A DNA stretch of 64,000 bases, from assembly GCF_030272615.1 (NCBI RefSeq), contig NC_081412.1:688642083-688706082 (forward strand), written 5' to 3'. Positions 20,251 to 29,966 of this stretch are shown here, piece after piece. How positions within the stretch are numbered: position 1 is the first letter of the stretch; each line of letters begins with the position of its first letter. The stretch comes from Cryptomeria japonica (Eukaryota > Streptophyta > Pinopsida > Cupressales > Cupressaceae). Position numbers and translations under genes: made by a program. Under the pieces are notes generated by a model. The model saw only the letters and a list, made by a program, of their open reading frames with translations. It did not search any database and was not told the origin of the DNA.

Positions 20251-20534
20251 GGTCGAAGGAGTAAAAATGCGATTTCCTAGGGTCAATTCTGACAACTTCC
20301 TATTTTTAGGAAATTTTTCTTTTTTTTCTTTTTTCTAAATTTAGAAAGTTTTGTTTTTGTCATTTTGGGGCCAATCTGGGAACTTGCTTTTTTGGTCTTC
20401 TTTTATCTAAAAATAGAAAGTTGTTTTTTGCCTTTTTCGAGAACGCAAGTGGTCGTCGAGTCAAGGAAGATGTTAAGTTAGGAGAATTCATCCAGAACAA
20501 ACTTTCGAATCCAGAGGATAATTTCCAAAAGAGT
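20251..20534 (+). mobile_element. Fragment of a family 2 LTR leader
   Basis: Non-coding and T-rich, with CTATTTTTAGGAAATTTT-like motifs resembling the start region of the family 2 LTR at 19560-19800 read on the minus strand. It may be the left part of LTR F, split by the Copia block. No gene is visible. Confidence 0.4.
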
Positions 20535-20865
20535 TTCTGCAGTTCGTGTTCAGTGAATCTGATAAGTTGAAGAGTTTCCATTCTGCAGCAATAAGAATTC
20601 GATCCAACATACCTTCGACAGATTGAGTTTTGAAAGTTCAATTTCTATATTACCTTGTGTGGGTAATTGTTGTATGCATAAAGCTTCAAGCAGTGAAGCC
20701 ATTACTTGTATATCATACTCAGACCTGATTATATAAATAACTGTTAATTTTTGTGGCTGGGTTTTTCACCTTCATAAGGAAGGTTTTCCCAGGGTCACTT
20801 AATGTTCATACTGTTCGTTTGAGGTGAATTTTGTTTTCTAATATAATCTGATCTTAAATTTAACA
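20535..20865 (+). mobile_element. Truncated Copia LTR (3' part)
   Basis: This matches the last ~330 bp of the complete Copia LTR at 25552-26332 with few differences, starting at CTGCAGTTCGTGTTCAGTG and ending TTAAATTTAACA. The first ~450 bp of the LTR are absent on this side. It is followed directly by a tRNA-Met-type primer site. Confidence 0.85.
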
Positions 20866-20877
20866 TGGTATCAGAGC
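20866..20877 (+). other. Primer binding site (initiator tRNA-Met type)
   Basis: TGGTATCAGAGC directly follows the LTR end. This is the usual plant Copia PBS, complementary to the 3' end of initiator tRNA-Met. After it come about 80 bp of sequence from the start of the same LTR (matching 25582-25668), an unexpected order. Confidence 0.85.
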
Positions 20878-20956
20878 AATCCTTTAGGGCCATTAAATAG
20901 ATATCAAATATGAGAATGGCCTATCAGCCTTACATATTTAATAAACCGATTTACTT

Positions 20957-21093
20957 ATGCATTAATATCGAAATAAGCCACACCTGGACCGATGATGGAC
21001 TGGTCCAAGAGGGGCTAGTAGCTCAGTGGTAGAGCACTCCAGCAGCATATGGAATGTCCTAGGTTTGAGTCCTAGCTGGTCCATGTCTCAACA
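20957..21093 (+). mobile_element. Mini-LTR containing a tRNA-like sequence, copy 1 (5' end lost)
   Basis: It matches the 129-bp unit at 26400-26528 but lacks the first TGTTGG; the junction with Copia LTR sequence is at 20956/20957. It ends CTCAACA and is followed at once by TGGTATCAGAGCC (21094-21106). So it functions structurally as the 5' LTR of the Copia reading frames that follow. The tRNA-like part is at 21012-21083. Confidence 0.75.
21012..21083 (+). ncRNA. tRNA-like sequence inside mini-LTR (copy 1)
   Basis: This 72-nt stretch folds as a tRNA. It has an acceptor stem GGGCTAG/CTGGTCC (with G-U pairs), a D arm GCTC-AGTGGTA-GAGC and a T arm near CTAGG...CCTAG. The A box is TAGCTCAGTGGTAGAGC and the B box GGTTTGAGTCC. 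The anticodon arm pairs badly and position 33 is not T, so it is not an ordinary tRNA gene. It is more likely an RNA polymerase III promoter. In this copy the T loop has a T in place of C. Confidence 0.65.
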
Positions 21094-21106
21094 TGGTATC
21101 AGAGCC
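21094..21106 (+). other. Primer binding site of the Copia coding unit
   Basis: TGGTATCAGAGCC abuts the mini-LTR end and precedes the Copia gag by about 80 bp, the normal place for a PBS complementary to initiator tRNA-Met. Confidence 0.85.
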
Positions 21107-21187
21107 ACGGTGAAGAAGATTGTGATCAGATTCTAAACAACTTCTAAACATTCTCTCCCCACTGTGAAATATCTCTAAGTCTTGAAA

Positions 21188-22744
21188 ATGGTGAATGGTC
21201 TTAAAGTCGAAGATAGACTTGAATGTGCATCTAACCTCACCTCATGGAAGTTTAGGGTGCTCATTGCACTTGAAGAAAATGATCTTCAATTCATAGAGGA
21301 AAAGGATTTATCCAAACTTGAAGATCATGAGGAGAAACTGCAATTCAAGAAAAATGCCATCAAAGCAAAGAAGATATTAATCGACTCCGTGAGGGATCAC
21401 TTGGTACCTATCATCTCCAAAATGACAACTGCAAGAGACATGTTCAAGACCTTGGAAGGGTTATATGAGATTAACAACATAAGTAGGGCTCTGGCCTTGA
21501 GACAACAACTCCACCAAGTGAAGATGGCAAAAGGAGATTCAGTCATCACATACTTCATGAAAATTTCAGAATTGAGAGACCAACTATGCGCAATTGGGGA
21601 TCAAGTGATAGATAAAGACCTTGTCATGCTAGCCTTGAATGGTCTGCCTCATTCATGGGAGCCATTTATTCAAAGCATAAATGGAAGGTCAAAATTACCT
21701 AAGTTTGATCGACTTCGAGCAGATTGTATTCAAGAAGAATCAAGATTGATTGCCAGAGGAATCATCAAGAGTTCTCAAAATGAAGACACACATGTTCTTG
21801 TTGCTCAATCTACCAAGAAGCGAAAGTATTGGAAGAAGGGCAACTTCAAAAAGAATAGAGATTTAAAATCAGATTCTGCACCTGATTCTAGGAAGAGGAA
21901 GAAAGATCTCTCTCTCCAGTGTTTTAGATGTGACAAGTTTAGTCACTTTGCAAAGGATTGTTTGACAAGACCTAATAATCAGGGAGCAAACATCAATGAA
22001 GTTTCATCTCAGAAAGAGGTTGAAGACAACTCCAATGGGTTTCTTTTCATTTCAGCATTATCAAGCAATGTTCCCACAGACAGTGATACATGGTTAATTG
22101 ATAGTGGAGCCTCTCGACATATCACCGGTCATCGGGAGTACCTTTCTGATTTAGTAGAAAAAGAGTCATATCTCCAAGTCATCATTGGGGATGATGCACG
22201 CTATGCTGTAAGAGGAATTGGTGCTACATCTCTAAAACTTGAATCAGGAGTTTCTCTACACCTAAGTGATGTATTGTTCGTTCTAGGGATCAAGAGAAAC
22301 CTAGTATCCATTTTGGCCTTGGAGGATCAGGGATATCAAGTTGCATTTTCTGAAGGAAGAGTTCTTGCTTGGCCTAAGAACTCCAGCATCAAGACTGCAC
22401 GTGTGATCAGAAATCGACATGAGAGTTTATACAAACTCGCCACTCTCCCAGCTCAAGCATTTATTCATGATTCTGCAAGTTCTAGCGAACTCTGGCACAA
22501 AAGACTTGGACATCTTCACTTCAGGGCTCTTCCATCTTTGGAGAAGATGGTAAAAGGTATTCCTAAACTCATTCATGTAAATGATGGTACTTGTAAAGGT
22601 TGTGCTATGGGTAAAAATGTTAAAAGTCCTTTCTATAGTAGTGAAAGTAGGGCTAAAGAAATACTAGATCTTGTACATTCAGATTTATGTGGTCTAATGC
22701 CAATTCCATCCCTAAGTGGATGTTTGTATTATGTAACTTTATAG
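21188..22744 (+). pseudogene. Copia Gag, protease and integrase N-terminus
   Basis: The frame opens at ATG 21188 (MVNGLKVEDR). It encodes a Copia polyprotein start: a Gag of the UBN2 type (about residues 20-200); a zinc knuckle CFRCDKFSHFAKDC, which fits CX2CX4HX4C; an aspartic protease with LIDSGASRHI; and the GAG-pre-integrase region LWHKRLGHLHF with CKGCAMGK. The first integrase residues follow (DLVHSDLCGL). The frame ends at a stop at 22742-22744, because a frameshift near 22735 puts the integrase core in another frame. The element is therefore defective, though most of it can still be read. Confidence 0.92.
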
Positions 22745-23643
22745 ATGACTACTCTAGGAAGACTTGGATTTATTTCTTAAGGTGTAAAGAGTCTGATGAA
22801 GTCCTAGGTAGGTTTAAAGAGTTTAAAGCTCTTGTAGAAAATATCACTAGCAAGAAAATTAAAATTCTAAGGTCTGACAATGGAGGTGAATACACCTCGG
22901 GTAGCTTTCGTGATTTCTGTATTGAGGCAGGGATCAAGAGGGAGTTTTGTGTTCCATACAACCCTCAACAAAATGGGGTTGCTAAAAGGAACAGATCTAT
23001 AGTTGAAGCTGCAAAAGCTATGATTCATGATCAAGACCTTCAGATTTGTCTATGGGCAGAAGCCTCTAGAACAACAATGTATGTTCAAAATAGATGTCTT
23101 CACTGGATATTACAAAATATAACTCTTGAAAAAGCCTTCTCAGGTATCAAGCCTGATATCAGTCACCTGAGAATATTTGGTTGTCCTGTGTCTGTTCATA
23201 TTCCCAAGGACAAGAGAACCAAGTTAGAGCCTTTTGGCAAGAGAGGAATATTTGTAGGCTGCAATGATACCTCCAAAGCCTATCGTGTTTACATTCCTGG
23301 TCAAAAGCAAATAGAGGTTAGCAGGGATGTCGCATTTGAGGAAGACGTTGCATTCAGAAAATCAAAGGGCTCTTGCATGGAGATAGATGATGAGACTCCT
23401 CAAGACATGGATATCGACCATACTCCTGAGGTTCAAAGGGAGTCTACAGAATTTGATATAAGCAATGGTCCAATTGAACCCTTGGATCCCACTGATGGGC
23501 CTAGGGATATTGTTGTGTATCAAAAGAGACGTCTTTGGGCACGAAACACTATGCAGGAAGCAGAACAGTTTGCTACTCCTAGAGGCACATTTAGAGAAAG
23601 CAAAAGACCACAAATTTTCTGGTTATGTTGCATTAATGTGTAA
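22735..23643 (+). pseudogene. Copia integrase core
   Basis: Continues the polyprotein after a frameshift. It begins FIDDYSRKTWIYFL (catalytic Asp), then LRSDNGGEY (Asp) and PQQNGVAKRNRSIVE, where the usual catalytic Glu of the NGVAER motif is replaced by Lys. That would inactivate the integrase on its own. A typical Copia tail follows (FGCPVSVHIPKDKRTK, KAYRVY). A second frameshift near 23590 leads to the reverse transcriptase frame. Confidence 0.9.
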
Positions 23644-24154
23644 TCTTATTGAATCTGAACCTTCTAGTGTAGAAGAAGCCTCAAATCAACAAATTTGGAA
23701 AGATGCAATGGACGAAGAATATCAATCCATTCTCAAGAACAATGTGTGGGATATTGTGCCTAGACCAGAAGGGAAGTCTGTTGTATCTTCCAAGTGGTTG
23801 TTCAAAATAAAACATGCAGGTGATGGCAGCATTGAAAAGTACAAAGCTAGATCTGTGGCTTGTGGTTTCTCCCAACAAGAAGGAATAGACTACGAAGAAA
23901 CATTTGCTCGTGTTGCTCGCTATACTTCCATTAGAACCATCATTGCTATTGCAACAACTAAGGGATGGAAGTTGCATCAGATGGATGTGAAGACTGCTTT
24001 TCTCAATGGCCTGATTGGAGAAGAAGTCTCCATCTAGCAACTCGAGGTGTTTGTGATTCATGGGAAAGAGTCTCATGTGTGTGAGTTGAAGAAAGCCCTA
24101 TATGGTCTTAAACAGGCACCTCGGGCTTAGTATGAAAGAATTGATAGATACTTA
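23590..24154 (+). pseudogene. Copia reverse transcriptase, N-terminal part
   Basis: The frame carries WKDAMDEEYQSILKNN, VSSKWLFKIKHAGDGSI, KARSVACGFSQQEGIDYEETFARVARY and LHQMDVKTAFLNG, the hallmark Copia reverse transcriptase motifs. It is closed by TAG at 24035-24037, where family members have a sense codon before QPEGF-like sequence. A second TAG at about 24128 replaces the Trp of QAPRAW. Neither stop is a frameshift. Confidence 0.9.
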
Positions 24155-25205
24155 GTGGGTTTGGGTTTCTGCAAAAATGATGCTGATCCAAATCTTTACT
24201 TCAAAGTATTCAACGGTGATATGTTGATCTTGGTACTTTATGTTGATGATCTATTTATTACCGGAGAAGATCATCTGATTATCAGATGTAAGAAGGAGCT
24301 GACTTTAGAATTTGAAATGAAAGACTTAGGACTTATGCACTTCTTTCTAGGGTTGGAGGTGTGGCAGAGGCCCAATGGAATTATCCTAAGTCAAGGTAAA
24401 TACACCATCAACATCTTGAAGAGATTTGGAATGATTGATTGTAAATCCATGTCCACACCCATGGAAACCAACTTGAAGAAATTAAGGGAAGCCACAGGTA
24501 GTTCAGATCTTGTGGACCCTACTATGTACAGGCAATTGATTGGGTCCTTGATGTATCTAGTTAACACTAGACCAGATATTTGTTATGCAGTAAGTGCACT
24601 TAGTCAGTTCATGAGTGAACCTAGACAGATACACCTAGTTGCAGTCAAGAATATCTTGAGATACTTGCGTGACACAGTTGGATATGGCTTGAAATACTCT
24701 TCCAGTATGGACCTGATTCTTGAAGGATATTCAGATTTTGATTGGGCAGGAAGTGTTACTGATCGAAAGAGCACTTCTGGTTGTTGTTTTAGTTTGGGTT
24801 TTGCTATGATTTCCTGGTGTAGCAGGAAGTAGTCCTCAGTAGCTCTAAGCACTACAGAGGCAGAATACATTGCAGCATGTGTAGCAACTCGTGAGGCAGT
24901 GTGGCTTCGTAAGCTTCTTGCAGGATTGTTTGGTCAATCATTGGAGCCTACCATCATACATTGTGATAATCAAAGCTGTGTAAAGCTTTCATTCATGACA
25001 AAATGAAGCATGTAGAGATTCAGTACCACTATATCAGAGATATGGTACAAAGGAATGCTATTCAGTTGAGATACATTTGTACTGAGGAGTAGACGACCAA
25101 CATTTTCACCAAGCCTCTTGCGAAAGTAAAATTTGTGCATTTTCGAGACAAGCTTGGGATTGTGGAAAATGAAGCTCTTGCTGAGAGGGAGTCTCAACAT
25201 CAGTA
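24155..25205 (+). pseudogene. Copia reverse transcriptase C-terminal part and RNase H
   Basis: Encodes the catalytic LYVDDLFITG, the thumb region (MKDLGLMHFFLGLEV, MSTPMETNLK, YRQLIGSLMYL, TRPDICYAV) and the RNase H (YSDFDWAGSVTDRKSTSG, STTEAEYIA, HCDNQSC). A CAG-to-TAG change closes the frame at 24830-24832. After a small deletion near 24985 the frame continues as HDKMKHVEIQYHYIRDMV and IFTKPL, with another TAG at about 25090. Several of these stops are transitions that fit deamination of methylated cytosine. Confidence 0.9.
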
Positions 25206-25228
25206 ATTACTTGATATGTATTATAAAG

Positions 25229-25453
25229 CATTCTTCTCTAAGAGAGAAGTTTGAGGTATCAGCCCTTGTGGATCATTCTTCTCTGAGAGAGAAGTTTGAG
25301 GTATCAGCCCTTGTGGAGCATTCTTCTCTGAGAGAGAAGTTTGAGGTATCAACCCTTGTCGAGCATTCTTCTCTGAGAGAGAAGTTTGAGGTATCAGCCC
25401 TTGTTGTGCATTCTTCTTTGTGAGAGAAGTTTGAGGTTCCAGCCCTTGTTCCA
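25229..25453 (+). repeat. Five-copy 45-bp tandem repeat in Copia 3' region
   Basis: Units start at 25229, 25274, 25319, 25364 and 25409. Each carries CTTCTCTGAGAGAGAAG, a self-complementary stretch, then TTTGAGGTATCAGCCCTTG. The repeat lies between the end of RNase H and the polypurine tract. The 96-residue reading frame over it only translates the 15-residue repeat. Confidence 0.92.
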
Positions 25454-25540
25454 GCCTCTGCGAGTAGGTATGGTGGATTCACCCTCTGGGAGTAGCCATG
25501 GTGGATATGTTCATTTGTATTAAGAAGGATTCCTCCCTAG

Positions 25541-25551
25541 CTAAGAGGGAG
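25541..25551 (+). other. Polypurine tract before Copia 3' LTR
   Basis: CTAAGAGGGAG directly precedes the LTR start TGTTAATGC at 25552, the standard plus-strand primer site of Copia elements. Confidence 0.85.
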
Positions 25552-26332
25552 TGTTAATGCTATAGCATCAAAAACAATCCTTCAGGGCCATTAAATAGAT
25601 ATCAAATATGAGAATGGCCTATCGGCCTTACATATTTAATAAACCGATTTACTTATGCATTAATATCGAACCTATTGATTCATTAGGTTTGTATAATTAA
25701 TCATTAAAGGTGGTTATCGGGTTTGTTATATAAATATTAGACAATCAATTTAATTAACAGATTGTGTTATTAATGAATTGGTTTCTTGAAAGGAAAAAAT
25801 GAAGAGACACGTCTTCTATTAGAAAGACATCGGATTCATTATATATGGAGAATACATCCTTCTTATTGGTAGATCGTGGAAGATAGAAATTAATACTCAG
25901 ATTGAAATATACAAGAGGCGGATTTAAGATAGATATTCAGTAAGCATACTACATATTCTTTGGCAAACCAACGTGATCTTCTGTAGCAGTCCGACTTATC
26001 CTTCTGCAGTTCGTGTTCAGTGAATCTAATAAGTTGAAGAGTTTCCATTCTGCAGCAATAAGAATTCGATCCAACATACCTTCGGCAGATTGAGTTTTGA
26101 CAGTTCAATTTCTATATTACCTTGTGTGGGTAATTGGTGTGTGCATAAAGCTTTAAGCAGTGAAGCCATTACTTGTATATCATACTCGGACCTGATTATA
26201 TAAATAACTGTTAATTTTTGTGGCAGGGTTTTTCACCTTCATAAGGAAGGTTTTCCCAGGGTAACTGAGTGTTCATACTGTTCGTTTGAGGTGAATTTTG
26301 TTTACTAATATAATCTGATCTTAAATTTAACA
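25552..26332 (+). mobile_element. Complete Copia LTR (781 bp)
   Basis: Starts TGTTAATGC after a polypurine tract and ends TTTAACA. It should be the 3' LTR of the Copia element, but it is followed by a PBS (TGGTATCAGAGCC at 26333), a mark of a 5' LTR. Its last ~330 bp match 20535-20865. Bases 25582-25668 match the fragment after the PBS at 20878-20956. Confidence 0.88.
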
Positions 26333-26399
26333 TGGTATCAGAGCCAGGTTCAGGCTAGGAGCCCCAAGCACACGAGAGGTGTGGCTTAAGGGGGGTTGG
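26333..26399 (+). mobile_element. 67-bp internal region (PBS to PPT) of a miniature retroelement
   Basis: Begins with TGGTATCAGAGCC and ends with GGCTTAAGGGGGGTTGG, a G-rich tract of the PPT type, directly before the mini-LTR at 26400. It has room for no gene, so it resembles the internal part of a TRIM-type non-autonomous element that depends on another element's enzymes. Confidence 0.7.
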
Positions 26400-26528
26400 T
26401 GTTGGAAATAAGCCACACCCGGACCGACGATGGATTGGTCTAAGAGGGGCTAGTAGCTCAGTGGTAGAGCACTCCAGCAGCGTATGGAAGGTCCTAGGTT
26501 CGAGTCCTAGCTGGTCCATGTCTCAACA
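26400..26528 (+). mobile_element. Complete 129-bp mini-LTR containing a tRNA-like sequence
   Basis: Starts TGTTGGAAATAAGCC after a PPT and ends CCATGTCTCAACA, so it has the TG...CA limits of an LTR. More than half of it is the tRNA-like stretch 26447-26518. The other copy, which lacks its 5' end, is at 20957-21093. The Cassandra TRIM elements are a known parallel, carrying a 5S rRNA sequence in the LTR. A tRNA in that role is not something I know to be described. Confidence 0.78.
26447..26518 (+). ncRNA. tRNA-like sequence inside mini-LTR (copy 2)
   Basis: 72 nt with a 7-bp acceptor stem GGGCTAG/CTGGTCC, a D arm GCTC-AGTGGTA-GAGC and a T arm CTAGG-TTCGAGT-CCTAG, then discriminator A. The A box (TAGCTCAGTGGTAGAGC) and B box (GGTTCGAGTCC) are very good. 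The anticodon stem holds only about four pairs with an eight-base loop. Forced into a seven-base loop the triplet would be AGC, but I do not claim an amino acid. It probably serves as a polymerase III promoter. Confidence 0.65.
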
Positions 26529-27620
26529 CAAAGTCTACCCAAGACACATGAAAAGTTCCTCAACCACTAGCAAAGTCCACCCTAGGAGTGGGTGAGAAAA
26601 GTGGATAGGTGTTGGTACTTTGAGAAGGGAAAAATTCAGAAAATTGAATAAGTGTTGATACCTTGGGGAGAAAATCAGACTTTTGGTTAAAGTGTTTTGG
26701 CATGGTGATGAAATCCTTGTCTGGGAGTGAAGTTCGCCCAAGGTAAGTGAAGAAGATTCTCAAACAAGGTCAAGTCCACCCTTCTCCAAGCATAAAATTT
26801 CCTTTCTATCATGAACTCCGCCCTCCAAAATGAAAAATTTCTAAAGCAAGGTGAAGTCCGCCCATGGAGGATGAAAGAAAATATGGCTAAGTGTTGGTAG
26901 ATTGCAAGAAAGTGCTAAGTCAAGGTGAAGTTCTCATGGAAATTTTCCTATCCAAATGCTAAGTCAGCCTTGTAAACTAAGAAATCTCCTTGGTCAAGTG
27001 TTCAATCAGCCTTGCAAATGAAGAAGATTCCTTGACTAGCTATGAAGATCGCCTAAACAAGGGGGGAAATTTCCTGATCAGCTATGAAGTCTGCCCAAGC
27101 CTTGTGGCAAAATTCCCAACTGCATGTGAAGTCCGCCCTTGCAAGCATTAGAATTCCAATCAAGGATGACGTCCGCTTAGGGAAGGGTGAAGTTTCCAAG
27201 TCAACTTCAAGTCCGCCCAAGGTGAGGAAGAGAAGATTTAGCTAAGTGTTTTGGCATGAAAAATCCTATCCAAGTGCAAAGTTCACCCAAGATGAAGAGA
27301 AGGAGAAATTTGGTTAAGTATAGGTGGATTAAAACTAGTTAAAAATTAAAGCAAAAAGGTTGAGATCAACATGAAATTCGCCTAAGTGTTGATAACTTGG
27401 AGGAAAATTTGAAAGTTTGGCTAAGTGTCAAGGAAATTCCTTAAGCAAGAAGCAAATCCGTTCAAGAAAGATGAAGGAAAATTCGGCTAAGTATTGGTGG
27501 ATTGAAAGAAAAGCGGAAATCAAGTGCCAAGTTTGCCCAAGGATAGTCAAAATACCTTGGTCAAATGTTAATTCCACCTTGGGGAGAAGAAAAATTCTTT
27601 GACCCAACATCAAGTCCGCT
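26529..27620 (+). repeat. Spaced AAGTCCGCCC-type motif array in LTR F
   Basis: A dozen or more degenerate copies of AAGTCCGCCCAAG, often next to GGCTAAGTGTTGG, recur every 50-70 bp. The reverse complement (GGCGGACTT) forms the array of the minus-strand family 2 LTR. Unlike the arrays of families 1 and E, the motif is not an obvious hairpin. Confidence 0.7.
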
Positions 27621-28031
27621 CAAGCATATGGAATGACTAAGTGTTGAAAAGGTTCAAAACTCTATAAAATTTGGCTAAGTGTTGAAAAAGTTCGACAGTA
27701 CAAATTTCCAAGACATCTTCTGGGAGAATTTCAAAACCAATTTCCATGCTTGAAGACAAAGTTGAAAGTGATTCCTTAAGCAATTTGAGGGATTTCATCA
27801 AGATTCCCAAGTTTACTAAGAGGGTTGAAAGCAGATTTTCATTCAAAATTCCAAATTTCTTTCCAACTTTCAGTCAAAGTTTCTAATTTTCTGGACTTCC
27901 AAGAGAAATTTCACTTTAGATTCTTCAAGTTTTATTCAAAATCATCTTGCTTTTTTATGCTTTAAGGGGCAAATGCTTCAGTTTACAAAATTTTACTAAG
28001 TCTAATTCCTGGAATTTCACGAGTTAGATAA

Positions 28032-28377
28032 GATTTATCCTTTGAAAATTCCTTCAAACTTTGCACTCTAGGTTGGAAATGAACATCAACCCCAACCCCC
28101 CCCTCCCCCCCCAACTATTGTTTTTAACTTAGAAAATTTTCATGATTTTCAGGTGGTAGATGCCAGCTCAAGGAATGATTTCAGAAAGACTCAAATTCCT
28201 TCAGGTGGTAGAATGATTTATCCTTTGAAAATTCCTTCAAACTTTGCACACTCTAGGTTGGAAATGAACATCAACCCCCCCCGCCTCCCCCCCTACTATT
28301 TTTTTAACTTACAAAATTTTCATGATTTTCAGGTGGTAGATGTCAGCTCAAGGAATGATTTCAGAAAGACTCAAATG
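28032..28377 (+). repeat. ~183-bp tandem duplication with C-rich tract at ORF start
   Basis: The segment beginning ATTTATCCTTTGAAAATTCC at 28032 is repeated at 28215. Each copy contains a C-rich run (near 28092 and 28277), the acceptor-like TTTTCAGGTGGTAGATG and CAAGGAATGATTTCAG. The duplication lies across the predicted 3' splice site and the ORF start of LTR F. Confidence 0.85.
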
Positions 28378-28647
28378 AAGTTTAATAACAAAGAACCAAA
28401 GTTGGAGTCCAAGATCGTGATGGAATGGAAGAGGGTTGGGGATACCAACCTTGGCCATGTGGACCTCAGAGACTTCAAGGAAAGAAGAAGGAAAGAAGAA
28501 ACAATCCAAGCAATCCAAGGCAAGGTCTTCATCGTTGTCTCTAATGTGCTTGAGCAGGAAATAGTTCCAGACAAGGACATGATTGTGGAGAACTTGAAAG
28601 CCAAAGTGCAGAGCAACTTATTCACTTTTAGAAATCCAATCCAAAAG
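28374..28647 (+). pseudogene. N-terminal remnant of the LTR-encoded ORF, LTR F
   Basis: Starts MKFNNKEPKLESK and includes RVGDTNLGHVDLRDFKE, the first conserved block of the LTR-encoded protein (compare VGDTNLGHINLPEF at 10256-10618). The rest of the 91 codons has no clear counterpart. The middle of the ORF is deleted and the frame ends at 28647. Confidence 0.75.
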
Positions 28648-28701
28648 TAGCATTATAACAAGGCATCCTCATTTCCATCCATTGAGGATAGTTTTCAAAA
28701 A

Positions 28702-28884
28702 ATGGAAACAGATTGGATAACCACTTTTGCCATGTGTGAAGATAAGGTGGATATTTTGCTGAGTGTCCCAATGGAAGAGCTTGGCCTTATAGTGACCAAG
28801 TTCACTGAATTTGCTGCCAAAGAAATGGATAAGGGACACCCACTTCTAGAAGAAAGATGCATTTGGTGGTTGTTTATTTCTCAT
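28702..28884 (+). pseudogene. C-terminal remnant of the LTR-encoded ORF, LTR F
   Basis: A 60-codon stretch whose VPMEELGLIVTKFTEFAAKE and HPLLEERC parallel the end of the LTR B protein (IPSTEIEGIMTKFIAYAKKE, KILDERLL). Together with 28374-28647 it shows that LTR F lost the central ~900 codons of the ORF. Confidence 0.7.
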
Positions 28885-29800
28885 TGATCCACTTTGGATG
28901 ACTATTGCAATTAACCCTAATTAGAGTTTTATTTGTTAATCTTGGTTGTTGTTTTGTAATGGGGTGCCTATATAAACCCTCCTTTGTTCATTTGTTGTTA
29001 AGGGGGAAATTTCAGAGAAATTGTTGTAGTGATGCTTCTTAAGTGCTAAGACATCATTCATTGTTCAATTGTTGGTGAATATTGTCTACTTTTGCAAGTT
29101 AGCATGGTTTCTTGGCTCTCAATAGAATAGATTTCATTTTCAAGTTGATAGATTGAATGAAGGATTTGATAGAATTGCTTAATGTGGAATAGATGTGTTC
29201 ATACTTTTAATAATTTGATGATTTTCAATTATTGTGCAAAGTTAGCCTGAACCAGTAAATGGAAACTCAACTTCTATTGCCATATTCATTGTTCAAAATG
29301 TTGGTGAATATCAGTGATATGAAAATCTTTTGAATTCCTTAGAAGATGGCACCGTTCTTGTGTAGTTGTTGAATTTGGTGAAACAAGAATTGGTTTTGAA
29401 TTCCACTTTTTCAATTTTTGTCTCTAGAGTTCATAGGATTAGCTTAAGATTATAAGTCTTAGTCCTCATCCTTTTGCCTTTTTTCCAAGTCTTAGTAGAA
29501 GTAGGATTGAAAAGAAACTTATTGCAAAATTATTTCAAAAAAGAGAAAGTTACAAGTGTTGACAATCAATAGAATTCTTTGATTGATTCACTCCTCAAAC
29601 TATTGTGTAAGTCCCCCTTGAGATTACCAGCATATCACAATGAACCAATTGAGACTATCCACAGGAATCTGGAACTTTGGAGTCATTTTTGTGAGCATAC
29701 AGTCCATCTATTTAGCACATAGAAGATTTTGATCAAGAGAAAATAGGATATCTCTGGGTATTTTATTCTGAGTTGCGCGTGCATAAAAAACACACCAACA

Positions 29801-29966
29801 CCACCCCTCTTTGTTAATGAGCTTGTCAACAAAACTTATAGTATTGAAGGCTTAAAAAAATTACTAATAAAATTCCTCACTTGAATATACGCACCAGTCA
29901 TTGAGACACAAGCAAATATTATGGTAACATCATTATCTAGGATGCCAATGCTTAACTTGTTGTGAT
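29801..29966. other. Unassigned spacer after LTR F
   Basis: No PBS follows the LTR end at 29800, so LTR F is not a functional 5' LTR here. I see no gene or repeat in this short stretch. Confidence 0.3.

Larger units (their letters stand above)
26529..29800 (+). mobile_element. LTR F, family 2, with internally deleted ORF
   Basis: The right part of a plus-strand LTR ending ACACACCAACA at 29800. It contains a leader with spaced AAGTCCGCCC motifs (26529-27620), a duplicated ORF start region (28032-28377), ORF remnants (28374-28884), the downstream TATA box TATATAAA (28969-28976) and about 0.8 kb of LTR end. It belongs with the LTR at 10619-20018: both ORFs start MKF and both leaders share the GCGGACTT motif. 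Its own beginning was displaced by the Copia block. Bases 27620-28030 and 29000-29800 show no genes. Confidence 0.75.

Noticed and set aside
25133-25423. 96-residue frame with 15-residue peptide repeats
   Set aside because: It translates the 45-bp tandem repeat downstream of the Copia RNase H.
26447-26518. Functional host tRNA gene
   Set aside because: The anticodon arm pairs badly, position 33 is not T, and both copies lie inside LTR-like units. It is better called tRNA-like.
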